DNA of 64,000 nt from Niebla homalea (taxonomy: Eukaryota > Ascomycota > Lecanoromycetes > Lecanorales > Ramalinaceae). The DNA lies in the NCBI GenBank assembly GCA_019925105.1, contig JAHGAU010000030.1, positions 744,001 through 808,000 on the forward strand, written 5' to 3'. The position numbers and the translations under genes are program-made. A model generated the notes under the pieces. That model did no database searches, was not told the origin of the DNA, and saw nothing but the letters and a program-made list of their open reading frames with translations. How positions within the stretch are numbered: the first letter of the stretch is position 1; each line of letters begins with the position of its first letter. Shown one piece after another: positions 1 through 13,618 of this stretch.

Positions 1-1850
1 AATAATAAATCGTTAATTTAAGATTACTTTTTATTATTATAATATTTTTAAACGCGTATAATTTATTATATTAATAAAATAATAAATATTTAAACCAATT
101 AAATCGGGGAGGATTTCGTAAAAATCGATTTATATAAGGAATAAGCTAATTAAAGGTATCCGTTTACTAAATATTTATTAATAATTAAAAGAATATTAAA
201 AATACGTTTACGTTCGGATAAAAATAAGATATAATAACGTTAATTAAATAAGAAAATAATAAATAATATTTAAATAATATATATTAATAAAATACGGACG
301 ACTTATATATCGGATAAGATAATTTTAATAATAATATTTATTATAATAATAATAAATTACTTAAAAAATAATATAAAGTATTTATAAACTTTATTAATTT
401 TTTATCCGAATATAATAACTATTATATATCTTTCCCTTTAAAAACGAAGCTTTATAAGTACTTATGAAGTAACTATTTAATCCGGCCAGGGCCGTTACCG
501 GCAATTATTAGTAATAACCCCTTTTAAAGTTTATTAATAATTATTAATACCGGCCCCCCTTAAAGTAATATTCTATATAAACTTATAATATAAGTAAACT
601 TAATATCCACGGATACTCCGATTATCTTATTAACCGCGTTAAATAAAAATATAAGTATTAAGTTAAGCTTTAAAAGTTAAAACTATATATAAATAGTTAT
701 TTAATTAACTTTATATTTAAAAAATATCCTTATATACCTGGATAATGGTTACGGTATAAGCTTAATTAACCGTATATAATTATTAAAATAATTACCGGAT
801 ATTTTAATTTATAAAATAATAATATTTTTACGCGTTAAAGAGATTAATTCTACGTTTTATAATACCAATAAATATATTATTATTACCTTTTATTTACCCG
901 ATATAAAGGATAATTAAAGGGTATTCTTTAACATAATATGGGAATTATACTTAATAAACGATTTACGCGTAAAGATGTTAATCAACAATAATATTATTGG
1001 TCCCAAGGTTATTATTTTAAATATCGGATAAGGATATATTATTATAGGAAACGGTATATAAATTAATATCGTTACTTAATAATAAAAAGAGTACTTTAAG
1101 TTATTTATTTAAATAAAAAATTACTTAATTATTTTATTATATTCGTTTAAGATTTTATTTATTAAAGCAATTATTATCCCTAAAAACCGTAATTTTATCT
1201 TTAAATTAGTATAATATAAGGCTTTATCCTTATATATATACTTAATAGATTATTTATTTAAGGATATTTTAATTAAAAACGAGTATAATTACCCCGTATA
1301 TATAAAGCGTAAATAAGTACTCGGTTTCCTTAATAATATTAATAAAGAAAATTGTTTTTAAATAAATATTATTAATTTAACTTATTATTTACCTTAAAAA
1401 CCGAAAATAAAAAGCTAAATAAAAAAGCTAATAACTAAATTAATAATTATTACCGTTTTACTCTTTATTATATATCTTAAGGAAATAAAATTATATAAAT
1501 AATAATTAAATAATAAAATTATAATTTCTAAAAATTAATTAATAAGGATAATATTTAAAAGTTTCATAAATAAATTTCTAATTATTTAATAAAATAACGG
1601 ATTTGTAAATATCTTAAAGGATAAATAAATAAAATTATCCTTAAGATCGGATTAAAAATTATATATTAAGAATAAGATTAAGGTATATTTATTAAGTTTA
1701 AAGGATTAAGAAATCATAAATAAAACGTTTAATAAACTTTATAAATAAAATAAATTATTATATACGGAATAGCCGATATTTTTTAATTACCCAATATTTA
1801 TAATATAAAAAAATACTTTAAATAAACGTAAAAGTTATATAATAATAAAT

Positions 1851-2320
1851 ATCCAAGGACTTAACGAATTATTTATATTAAATATATATTTAATTCCTTT
1901 ATAATTAAAAATAATTTTTTAAATAAACGGCTATAAATACCTATCCGTAATAAACGTAATTAATTTTTTTTATTAATAACGTATTTATTTATTTATTAAG
2001 TATTTATTTACGGTTATAACTTACCGTAAATAAAAAATATTTAACGTTCCGGTTATAAGTTATTTAAATTCCGTTATATATATTTAATGGTAAATTAACG
2101 AAATACTTTATTTAATTAAAGATTTTATAAAAATATATATTAACGATATTATTATCGGGTTAAAAAAGCTATTTAAATACATTTTTAATTTACGGAGATT
2201 ATTTATTTTTTTACGTAAATATAATATTTCTTTTTTATTAATAAAAACGTTTCTCGGATACCTTAACGTTTCACTATTAAAATAAAAGGTGGATTTATTA
2301 GGATTATTAATATCGGAAAA
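1851..2320 (+). pseudogene. Gypsy reverse transcriptase region (RIP-inactivated)
   Basis: Plus-strand translation through stops gives the order expected of a fungal Gypsy reverse transcriptase: a YLSVINVINFFY segment, then FTVITYRK, then the catalytic box as YINDIII near 2137-2157 (expected YIDDI, one Asp changed to Asn by G to A), then KTFLGYLNVSLL about 100 nt downstream. Each departure from the family pattern is a C-to-T or G-to-A change. The family assignment rests on these boxes; the exact Gypsy clade was not determined. Confidence 0.8.
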
Positions 2321-3655
2321 AAAACTTATAATAACACGGTTATTAAAGTACCTTATTATATTTAATAACCTTAAATATTACTTAAGATTTATAAAATACT
2401 TATAAAATCGTATTTACTATTATATATAATAAATATAGCCTTTATAGAAACTTAAAATAACCTTATTTAAGGATAGCTTAATAAGAAATAAACGTAAAAC
2501 CTATTTATTTATTATATAATTATTAATATCCGTATTACCGTTAAAGGAAGAATCCTTTTATTTATTATAAGATATACTTTTATAATTATACGTTTTAATA
2601 TACTTTGACCTTGGCCGTATCCTATAAATTAATTTAAACGCTTTAAAGGTATTTAATTTTAATGCTATTATATTTTACGTTAAGGTAAAATATATTATCT
2701 AAAAAAAAAATAGCTTATCTATATAATAATTAAATTAATTATGTTTCTCTTTAAAATATTATTTATTATGGAAATTTATTACTGGCTTATAAAATTAAAG
2801 ATTGCCGGCTTTATTTAGGTTAATAAAAAAGTTAGATATTTAATAAATTCCTTTTAATACCCAATAATAATCTAAACGGATTATTTAATTATACTTAATA
2901 TAATAAAGTAGATAAATATTATAACGACGTTATTTACGATACGAAATAATAATCATTATATCCGTTTATCTTAATTCCTTTAATAATTTTAATTAAATAT
3001 CCGGTATAAATTTAATAAAGAATATATTTTTTTTAACGTTTTATTCCGGTTTATAAATTTGAATAATAATAATATAGACGACCGTTATAAATTAAATAAG
3101 TTATATATTAATATATTATTCTCAATAAATATAATTAAAATATTACCGCTATTCCTTAAAAAGGGTTTAAAAAATTATTAAAAAAATAAGTTCTAAAAAA
3201 AAAAAAAAATTAATTAAAGAATAATAATAATTTACCAATTAAGGACGGTATTAAATTACCGTTTATTTAAGGAAATAAACTATATTTACTTAAACTCCAA
3301 TAGATTTATTTATATATATAATTAAAAAAATAAGAATAATTTAAATCCTATTAAAATCTTTATGGTAATTAATTATCTTATTAAAGTAAAATAATAATTT
3401 ATAATAATTACTTATCTTATTATTAAAGTAACTTATCTTAATATTAAAGGATAATATCCCGGAATAATTATTAATCCTATTAAAGTGAACGTTAATATAA
3501 AGATCGCTTATTTTAAGAAACGATAATTTATAATAATTATTTATTTTAAGAATAAATAATTAATTTATAATTAAGCGTCTTAAAATAATAAATAAATAAA
3601 AGAATAATTTAATTTATTATATAAATAAATTATCCGGCTTATAACGTTTATATAT

Positions 3656-6600
3656 TGATTGATTAATTGATTTATACTACGGGTCTAACTAAGCTAATTC
3701 CGGCGTTCCTTAATACGCGGCCTTTTAGCCTTATTAATAACCGTAAAAACCTGATACTTATAACGTTAAAATAAAAACCGGCGTTTACTAGGCCTTTACC
3801 CTTTATCCCCTAAGGTAAAGGATATTAATAACCATTTAAAAAGTGGCAATTTATTTATATACTTCTTATGTTTTAACTCCCTTAAGAAAATCCGTAATAT
3901 TACGATTATATCCTTATAAAAGCTATCCTTAAACTCGTTACTTTTCCGTTTCTTTATATATTTATATTACCTTAATCTTATATAATACCTTTAAATATCT
4001 TTATTAATACTTATATATTTAATATATATTTTTTTTATATTATTATCGCCGTTAACTTTTTTAAGGACTTTTAATAAGCGTTTATTATTATATTTTTATA
4101 ACTATAAAAGATACTTTCCGGTTTATATAATTAATATAACCGGTTTCCGTTCTTCTTTTTCTTCCTTAATTAATAATAAGCCTTCTCCGTAAAATCTTTA
4201 ATAATTTTATTTATTTTTATAATAAGGTTAAACTATAATAATAGTCCGGTAAATATTATAAACTTAATAATTATCTAGATATTACGCTTTATAAATAATA
4301 TTTAACGGTAATTATAAATATTAACTTTTACGATAAATTTTAATTTAATTTCCGTAAATAAAAGATAAGAAATAAAAACGTATACGGTATCCTATTTCCT
4401 TTATCCGTACTTATATCCGGTATTTATCCGACCCTTAATATATATAATAAATAAAAAATAAATTAAACCGTTTTTACCCATTTAAAGTTAAATCGTTAAT
4501 ACGTTATTACCCTTTTTTATAATATTATAACGGCGGAGATATTTATTAATAATCTTTTTATCGTTAAGAGTTAAGTAATAATAACCTTAAAATATAAAGT
4601 TTTTATATTTTTATTAACGTTTAATTTATTTTATTATAATTTATAAAATAATCGCTATAATTTTTATTCTTTAAATCCTTTTGATTTTAGTTTTTTTTAC
4701 GTTTAATAAGAATTTATACCCGTTTAAGTTAACCTTCAGAATACCGGTAAGATTAATTTCCTTTTTAACTTATTTTTATTTTATCTTAATAAGAAAAAAA
4801 TAAATATTTTTAATTTATTCTTTTTAACTTTAAGCTTATTAAGATTTTAATAGATCCGCCCGTTTTTTATTATCGTAATTAAATATATATATTTCTTTAA
4901 CCTTATTTAAGTAATTATTTAATTTAATAAAACCTTAATTAATAATATAAAGACTTTAAACTTTAATACCGGGATAAGGGTTACTTTATAAATACCGTTA
5001 ATTACTCTTAAATACCGATTCTAGACTTTCTATAATATTTAAATAAATTCTTTCTTATATCCCGGAGTACTTTTAAGTATATATTAAATAATTATAGTAT
5101 ATATTATAGTTAACTTTATTACAGCTTAGTAAATAATCCGGGCCTTTTATAATATAGCTTTTTATATTAATACGGCGAGATAAATAAGGCCTTTTTCTTA
5201 TGAAATTATCTTCTTTTAAACCTTTTTTATATAATCCTTTTAATTAAGCTTTTTATTTATTTAAAAATTAAGGACTTTAATATTAATATCCAACTTTACC
5301 GTAACTTTATTTAAGTCCATTATAATTATTATATTGTATAGCCTTAAACTTTTAATTATATAAATAAATTTATACTTATATGGTATAAATTAAGCCCCGT
5401 AAGTTCTTACTTATTGAAAATAAACTTTATAAGTTTATTTTAATTTTAAATAATTTATACGTATAAAAATATTATAGGTTAAAAGGTAAATATTATTAAT
5501 AAAGCTTTTAATTTAAACCTTTTATTTTAACTTAATAAGCTCTTTGATTAATAAACCATTAAAAAATAAAAATAATATAAAAAAAATAAACGATCTTTAA
5601 GGAATCCTTATTATAGCGGGCTTTATTAAGCTTATTTTTTATCTTAAATTAATTAATATAACTTAATTACTTAAGAAATGTTTCATTTATTTAATTAAAA
5701 AAAGTAATATCTTTTTCTTTTTTAAATTATATAATAATCTTTAATAATTTATTTTATTAAAAACGCTTATAATATCGAAAGAAAAAAGATTTATAATTTA
5801 CTTTTTTTTATAATTTTATATTATATATATGTTATTAATTAATCCTTTAAGGGCTATTTTTATTAACCGATTTCTTTTTATTTTTATTTATTAATCGGGG
5901 AGAAGTCCGTAATTCTTTATATAATTATTAAGGATCCTTATTATTACCGTTTTTAAGGTTTTCCTTAACGTATATAGAAGTATAATAAATCTATAAGATT
6001 TTATTTTAAAGTAATTTAGCTTAATAAATTTCTTAAGGATAATTGTCTTTATTTTTTTTAAACTTATATAAGTAATAACCGACGTTAAAATATATTTAAA
6101 AAAAGTAAATAAAAACCTTTTTAAATAATAAGGTTATTATTATTAAGAATCTATTAAAAATCCTATTCGGTCCCGGGACTTTATTCTTCTTCGGTTTATT
6201 AATCGCCTTAATTATTATATCTTATATGATTACCTTATTTATTAATACGGGGTTAAAGTATATAACGCCGTTAATATTGTTTAAATTAACTTTTAACGGA
6301 AAAGGGAAAAATACTCCTTTAAGGGCCTTAATCTTACCGTTAAAGGTATTAATTAATATATTATCGGGTTTCTTAAAAGGTAGGAATTTAAAAATAAATT
6401 TTAATTTCTTACTTTATTTTTTATTATACTTTATTAATTTTTAAATATTACGAAATAAAACTATTAAGTTATATATTATAAATTAAAAGTATATTTACTT
6501 AATTTTCTTAATAATCCTTTCTTTTTCCTTTTAAGTAACCTTTAATTAATTAAGTATTTTTTAGTTTTTATATTTAAAAGTTTATTTAATTAACCTTTTT

Positions 6601-9491
6601 ACCTTTATAATCGCGATTATATATTTTTCATTTTAATAAATTTTAACTTTTTAAGAGGATTTTATTATTAAAATAATCTTATTAATTATTTTATTTAATA
6701 TCTTTATTATTTACTTTATAAAGAAATCGATTTAATCTTTATTATTTAATTAAGGGAGGTCCGTAAATTATATTATTATTTCTTTTATTTTTATATAAAC
6801 TTTTATTTCTTTAATCGTTTTCTACGCTTTTTTTACCGGTAATAATATGGTCGTATTAACGGTCTAATTTAAGGTTATTTATATCGGTATATAATTTAAG
6901 TTATATTTTAAGTCCTTTTTATAACCTATATATTACGATTATACCAACAATCTTTTCCGTATTAAAAGTTAAATTAATCGTTGTTTTAAACTTATGATTT
7001 TTTTACGTAATTATTTTTTATAATATTAATAATGAAAAATTAATTTAAGTAATAATTATTAATAAGTTATTTAATTTAATATAATTTATTATATGCTTTT
7101 CCTTATTTTATATATAGTAATATAAGTTAAAGTTCTTAAGTAATATATATTTACTTAAAGTAATTAAAACCTTTTTAAGTAACGGTATTATAAAAGGTTT
7201 TTCTTTATTAATTAACGGTAAGTTATATATATTATAAATATTAAGGTTACCCTTTAAGTCCTTTTCTTTTATAATATAGAGTATATAAAGGTTTTTATTA
7301 TAATAAGTAATATCTTAATTATTTACGTTAAGTTATTTATTTATAAAGAAATATATTTTAATTATTTTATCCCCCTTAAAAATTAAATAAAACCTTTCTT
7401 TTAAGTTAATAAATAAATATATATATAAACTATACGGTAATTCTTATATTATTATAACGTTAACGTTTTTGACTTCTTTAAATTTAAATATTAATATTAT
7501 AACTTTAATTCCTTTATTATAAATATTATATTATATTATTCTTAAAAACGTTAATATATTATATATTAACCTTTATAAAGGTTTCCTTTTTTATATTTAT
7601 TTAAGTTATAAACTTCTTATTAAAGTTAAACATTTTCTAATTTAATATCTTCCTAATTATTATTAAAAACGTAAAATAACCGGCCCTTAAAGTCGGGATT
7701 ATAAAAACTTTCTTTTCTTTATTGTTATTTATCTTTTATTATTTAATTAATTAAGCTTGCGTTTTAAAACTACCTTTAATTAATTTATTAAATTAATTTT
7801 ATACGTATTATACCGTTGGATTTTCATGGTTATCCGGGTCTTTTTACGTTTAATTTCCCTAACTTTTATTATATATTTAAAATCCTATATTGGGTATTTT
7901 TTTTTATTATACGTAACGTATTTAAATATATTCTTTATAAGCCTTTTAGTTATTAATTTTATATATTTATAAATATCGTTACCCTTAATATAAACTATAT
8001 ATTTTATAATATTAAAGTATTTTATAATAATATATTTATAACTTTAATATTTAAAATATTAATAAATATTAACCGTTTTATCTTATAATTAAATTATCTT
8101 AAGAGATCCCTTTTTAATAATCTTCTTATTTAAAACGTTATTATATATCTTTATTAACGTTACGTTTAATATAACGGTAAAGTATTTTTTTACGCGTTTT
8201 AAAGAGTTAAGTTTTTTCATTATTAATGGAAGCTTATAATTAACGATTTTAAGCTTTAAATAAAAAACCGTATTCTTTTTTTCTATACTCCTTAATATAA
8301 CCTTTTTTTTAGCTTCCTTAAAACGTAATAAATATATTTTATTTATTATAACGGTAAACGATTACCTTAAAACCTTAATTAACTTATATTCTTTTTTATT
8401 AATTTAAGCCTTAAACCTTTTTAAGTTTTCTTTTATTTTTAAAGACGTTATATTAAAAAGGATATTTTTACTTTATAGTTTATATACCATAATAATCTAT
8501 TTTATTAATAATTCCGTTATTACTTTAAAAGCCTTTATTAATTATAATAAGTTTATTTTTACCGCTATATTCTTTTCCTCGTTATTAAATAGGCGGACCG
8601 TTATTGTTTTCACCTTCCTTAATACGGCCGTTTTCTTTTCCGTTATCCCTTTATTCTTTACCGTAAATACCCCTTTATTACCCTCGTTACTTAGCTTTTT
8701 CTCGTTTAAGGGGCCGTTATTTTCGTATCCTCGCCTTATATACCCAACCTTAAACCGCCGTCTTTACTTTTTATTAACGCCCTTATTACCGCCCTTAAGG
8801 AGCCCTATAGCCGCTCCGTTTTCCCCAGTTTTACCCCTATTTTTATATATAAGTTCCTTACGTTTTTTAATTTAATTTATAATATTAATTAAGTCTTTAA
8901 CGTAATATCCTTTTACTTTATTATAAGGAGTCCTTTTAAGGCCTTTATTGTTTCCTTTATTGCTTTTTCGCCCTTACTTATTAAGCGATATACCGTTTCC
9001 GTTTTTTATTTTTAATCTTTTAAGGTTTTATCCTTTTTATTAATTTTATTTCCCTTTTATATACCCTTAATAATACTTTTACCGCGGTCTTTTTACCCTT
9101 TCCCCCCGCCTGTACCCCTCGCCGTTAATATTATACCGGCCTTCTTACCCTTTTATTTACCTATTACCTTTATATTATTATTACGCGTTTTATACGTTTC
9201 AATACGTATATTTTATTAATCTTAATTTTTTTATTTATTTTAAGCGTTATCCGGTTTATTATTATTATATTACCCGTACGTATCGTCGCCGTTTCTATTA
9301 ATATAGGTTATTTACCCGTTTATTACCTTATTCTTAACTATTACGTTACTTTTACTTATCGTACTTAATATATTTCTCTCACTGTCACTAAAGCTATACG
9401 TATACGTATCGTTTTAGACCTCTGGGGTCCCTTTGTTCGTCGCCATCCTTTTTATTTTTTCGTTTTAAAATAGTAAAATTACGAAAAAATC
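3656..9491 (-). mobile_element. Tad1-like LINE, near full length, RIP-mutated, nested in the Gypsy
   Basis: The element is flanked by a 13-bp direct repeat (AACGTTTATATAT at 3643-3655 and 9492-9504), a LINE-type target-site duplication. It reads on the minus strand: the first ORF starts with an ATG at 9446 (MATNKGTPEVQND...), the second ORF (endonuclease, reverse transcriptase, RNase H) occupies roughly the left two thirds, and the 3' end at 3656 is an AATC-repeat tail (seen as TTGATTGATT on the plus strand). The reverse-transcriptase start box INKPKK...PG lies near 6160-6210. The first ORF and the 3' end are shared with the other LINE copies in this window. All frames are broken by RIP. Confidence 0.85.
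8560..9446 (-). pseudogene. LINE ORF1 remnant (Gag-like), RIP-inactivated
   Basis: The minus-strand frame from the ATG at 9446 begins MATNKGTPEVQND and is the counterpart of the plus-strand copy at 61688. It is interrupted by stops within about 60 codons. The stretch is the least AT-rich part of this LINE. In Tad-type LINEs the first ORF encodes an RNA-binding protein that coats the element RNA; no intact zinc knuckle can be read here because of RIP. Confidence 0.6.
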
Positions 9492-9639
9492 AACGTTTAT
9501 ATATATTAACGTCCGTAATTAAAGATATTTTCGACTCTATATATAAAATAATATATTTAAGTTATTAATAATATTTTAAAATTATTTTAACGTTTTAATA
9601 TATTTACCGATTAAGTTATAACCTTAAATTATATATCCG

Positions 9640-10565
9640 GTATTATCCCGTTTATTTAATTTATTAAATAAAGCGTTATAAACTATATAAAAACTTATAA
9701 TTAATTTACGGTATCCTTTATTTATTTTATACGTTTATAATTAACTTTATTATAATATTATTTATTAATATTAAAGGATAAAATATTACGTTATTTATTA
9801 CGGATAAATTTATTAAGTATATTATTATTATATTAAGGAAATTAACGTTTTAAGCGTTTAATTAAATAAACGTTTTAATCGAACGTTTAAAAATCGTTAA
9901 TTAAGGCTTATTTAAAGTTATATTGTCCGATAAAAATAAGAAGTTTTTATTAAATTTTTAAAAGTCTCTTTTTAAACGCTTTAATATTAATTTATTATAT
10001 TTTACGGTATATTACCCGTAAACGGATAATTTAAATAAAAGAATAAATTAAATAATGGAAATTATATTTCACTTTATAATTTATATAATAGATAACCCGT
10101 TTAAGTAATTATAAATATTATTTATTATTTAATTAATCTTAAATAATTCAATATTATCGGTAATTACGTAAGTACCAAATAAAGTATTATACGGATTTAT
10201 CTTAATAAAAGTATTAAATCTAATAAATATAATATTACCCTTATATTCTTATTTAATATGCCGTATTACCATAGTAAATATAATTATATTTACGTAAATA
10301 ATAAATAAATATTATTATAATTATATATATATATTAATATATCTACGTAAAAACGATTACGTATTACTCCGATTATATAAGGGATATATTATTCCCTCGG
10401 GTAAAGGTAATTTAAAGTACGGATAATAAGATATCGGGCTATTTAAGGTCCTTAAATACGTTAACCGGCTTATATATAGACTGGATATATTATAATATTA
10501 AAAGATTTACTTTATTTTTATAATTATTTAATTAAAATTATATCCCGCTTTAAATACGGATTTTT
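9640..10565 (+). pseudogene. Gypsy integrase and Pol C-terminus (RIP-inactivated), right-hand part of the split element
   Basis: Plus-strand translation through stops shows an integrase core: an ILKDKILRYL segment near 9775 (the usual TVTDK...KR box), CPIKIRSFY near 9930 (usual SDRD..F), then NLLYFTVYYP*TDNLNKR near 9990-10040 (usual YSTAYHPQTDGQSER). At 10441-10565 the frame ends with LKYVNRLIYRLDI and a QLEP-like box, the normal Pol C-terminus of fungal Gypsy elements. This is the continuation of the reverse-transcriptase part left of the LINE. Confidence 0.8.
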
Positions 10566-11106
10566 TTAATAGATTTCGGTTAATATATTTACCGCCGGTA
10601 TTTATATATAAAAATAATAAAAATTTAAATGAATATAAAATTAAGTATTTATTAAATAAACGGATTATATAAAAGGGCAGAAGATTAAGTACTTAATACT
10701 TAATATAATAAGTTAATTACGGATTAAAGGATAATATATAGCGGATATTTTTATAATTAAAATATTATTAAAACTTTATCGATAACTATAAACGATTTAT
10801 ATCCTTAATACTTTAATATAATGTTTTTTCTTAATAATGTCTATACTTTACGTTATTTAAATAAATCAATATATCTTACCCTTTATTAAATAAGTATTAC
10901 GTAATTAACGTACTTACTATCTTACTTTTTATTAGGTAAGTACTGGTCAGGTTAATTAAATATTATTAACCAGAATATTCCGATTTTAAAATAAAGATAA
11001 ATATAAAAACGTATACTTTTATTATTATTAAGGAAATCCTATTATAAGTATATATATAGTAATAAAACATTATCCTATAAATAGGATACGTATATAGTTA
11101 GTAGTT

Positions 11107-11345
11107 TGTCCCTTTAGGATAAACGATCATTTATATATACATTGATCACTTTACCACTTTGTCCATTACATGCTCTGTACCCATTACACTATGTAGGTAT
11201 AGCATACAAAGGAATTGCAGACATTATGTAGAGTGTATAGGACGCTTTACCCAATAAGGTAAAGTGTCCAGAATAAGCGAAACGTTAAGCCCTAAAGCCG
11301 CATGCACACAGCTGCATGCTATGAGCAAGTGATGGTTCCCTGACA
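11107..11345 (+). repeat. Gypsy 3' LTR, spared from RIP
   Basis: A 239-bp segment starting TGTCCCTTTAGG and ending GTTCCCTGACA has the TG...CA ends of an LTR. It is clearly richer in G+C and in CA/TG dinucleotides than the surrounding DNA. It follows the end of Gypsy Pol by about 0.5 kb on the same strand, as expected for the 3' LTR. Its right edge joins the Copia reverse-transcriptase remnant directly. The 5' LTR would lie left of the window, so the target duplication cannot be checked. Confidence 0.7.
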
Positions 11346-13472
11346 TCGTTTATATAAATAATAAAAATAATATTCTTTTTAAAGTAATAAAATATAAAGT
11401 AATCTTTAATTATATGGTTAAATCCTAAAGATTTAAATGTTTTTTATAATATAAAGTTTTATTTAAATAAAGTTTATTTAAGGTTATATAATACCTTTTA
11501 AAAATAATATATTAATTATTCGTTATTCGGTTTAATCTTTATAAAACCGTATAATTACTTTACTTAAATCCGGTTTTTAAGAATAACCTTAAGAAAAATT
11601 AATATAATATTAATTATTTCGGCTTTAAAATCGTTTTAAATTATAATTATAAGTAATAAATATTAATTTATAAACTTTATTATAGCTGAAAACGTTAATA
11701 AATAATCTTTACCTTATTATTAACGAAATCCTTTTATTATTTAATAAGCCTTATATAAAAGAATCTCCTTTATAAATTCATGTTTATATAATAATATTTA
11801 TCGTCTTAATATAAACTTTATATTTAATAAAATTAATAGAAGTTCTTAAATTTTTTATATATTTATATAAATAAGCTCGGTCTTAAAAACTTTAAGCTAT
11901 TTTTTACTATCTGGGCCTTTTAAGGTATTATAAACGTTAAGTAAAATTAATATTTTAATTAGGATAATACCTTAAGTTCTATAAATAAAAACATAAGTTC
12001 TTAAATATATAAAAGTTATTTTTTTATTATTAATCTTTATTTTTAAAAGGGCTTTATAGTCCTTATGTATTCCTCCCCTTAATTAACGCTTTGAAAACTT
12101 ATCTTTATTATTTTTATTTAAGCCGGTAACGTCGTTACCCTGGTTTTTACCCCCGTATACGGAGTGGAATTCGGTCTCGTTGTTATCGGATTTATATTAA
12201 GGTAATGGATTTCTAGTATTTAAATAATATACAAGATTTAAGGAATTTAACGAATTTAATAAATTTAAGGTATTTAATTAAATCTCCTTTAGAGAATTTA
12301 AATTTAAATTATTACCCTTTTTATTATTCGCGTTAATAACGTTATTATCGTTACTATTAATAACGACGTTAATAAATACTTAGTTAATATTATTATATTT
12401 TTCTTCGTTATTAACTATAGTTACTTACTTGTTAAAACGAATATAAGCTAAGATAATAATTTTCTTTAACTTAAAACTTTAAAGTTAATATTAATTTAAA
12501 GCTTTATAACCTAAAAGTTAATATTTTTCGTTTTTATATTTAAGCTTTTTTACTTTTAACTCTTTATAATAATACGTAAAATACTTAAATAAATATAAAT
12601 AAGCAATATTAAACTTATTTATTATTTAAGTTTTAAGTGATATTACGCCTTCAATAGCCTTTATAAGTAATTAATTCTTTATATAAATTAAGTAAGTAAA
12701 AGCTTTACCTTAAAACTTCTGAGGCATATTAACCATATAAAGAATTAACCTTATTTTATTGAAATAAATCCGGAAGCCACGTTTAATAATATTATTTTAA
12801 TATAAATTATATAAAGCTATTATTTTATATTATAGTCCGAGGTTTTTATATAATACGACGTACTTTTTATTTATAATAATCTTATTAATACCGTAAATAT
12901 AAATTAAAGTATACTTTTAAGTCTTTATTTTAATAAAGTATTCCTTTAATACTTTTAATAACTTATTACGGCCCTTAATTATATAAATAAATATTATATT
13001 ATTAATATTATCGGTTAAGGCTATATAATAACGGTAATTACCGATAATACGTATAATATTATTATTACCGGTAATATTATAATATTAATAAGCCTTTTTA
13101 AGTAAACGCTTAATCTGCTTTTTACGGTAATAAAAATATAATAAAGTTCTCGTTTATTTATTTATAATATATAATTTATAAAGATTATATTTAAGTTTTT
13201 ATAGTTAAAGTAAATCCGCTTTTTTTATATTAATACCGGTAATGATTTTTACGGCTTAAATAATAACGTTTATCCCGTAATAAGTAAAACGTTTATATAG
13301 CTAATTTTATAATATTGGCTTTAAGGAGTAAATTATTAATATCTTATTGATTATTATAAATTAAAGTTTTATTATTAGGTTTCGGTTAAGAATTAATCTA
13401 GTAAAAATATTACGGTTATTTAAGTTAAAATCTCGTTACCGTCCCTATCCTATAATTATATTATAACCCTTC

Positions 13473-13618
13473 TGTGAGAGCCCTAGTAAATGTATGAATA
13501 ATGTAATGTATGAATCATTATCTAGGTGCATGGTGGTGAGCTATGTACAGTAAGTGCGGGTACCAAGTAATGCGGAACCCGTTCCGTGGTATGGGTTAGC
13601 TCTGCTGAGTCCCTAATA
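13473..13618 (-). repeat. LTR of the compact element, left copy (RIP-spared)
   Basis: 146 bp, matches the right copy apart from transitions of RIP type. It keeps many CA/TG dinucleotides. The shared core GCGGAACCCGTTCCG is a GC-rich palindrome present in both LTRs and could be a hairpin or protein site. Confidence 0.8.

Larger units (their letters stand above)
1..11345 (+). mobile_element. Gypsy (Ty3-type) LTR retrotransposon, RIP-mutated, 5' end outside window, split by a LINE
   Basis: The element runs on the plus strand from beyond the left edge to a 239-bp 3' LTR ending at 11345. Reading through TAA/TAG stops, the reverse-transcriptase region is at about 1851-2320, the integrase core at about 9640-10230 and the C-terminal end of Pol at about 10441-10565. 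A 5.8 kb LINE interrupts it at 3656-9491, and the integrase resumes after the LINE, which shows that both parts are one element. CA and TG are nearly absent, so the element is dead. The right end abuts a Copia reverse-transcriptase gene, so the Gypsy inserted into that Copia. Confidence 0.85.

Noticed and set aside
6226..6444. 72-codon plus-strand open frame
   Set aside because: It is the antisense of LINE ORF2 in RIP-mutated DNA; the open frame arises from AT-rich composition.
11107..11345. Solo LTR rather than the 3' LTR of the Gypsy
   Set aside because: Gypsy Pol ends about 0.5 kb upstream on the same strand and the left flank does not continue the Copia frame, so it is better read as the element's own 3' LTR.
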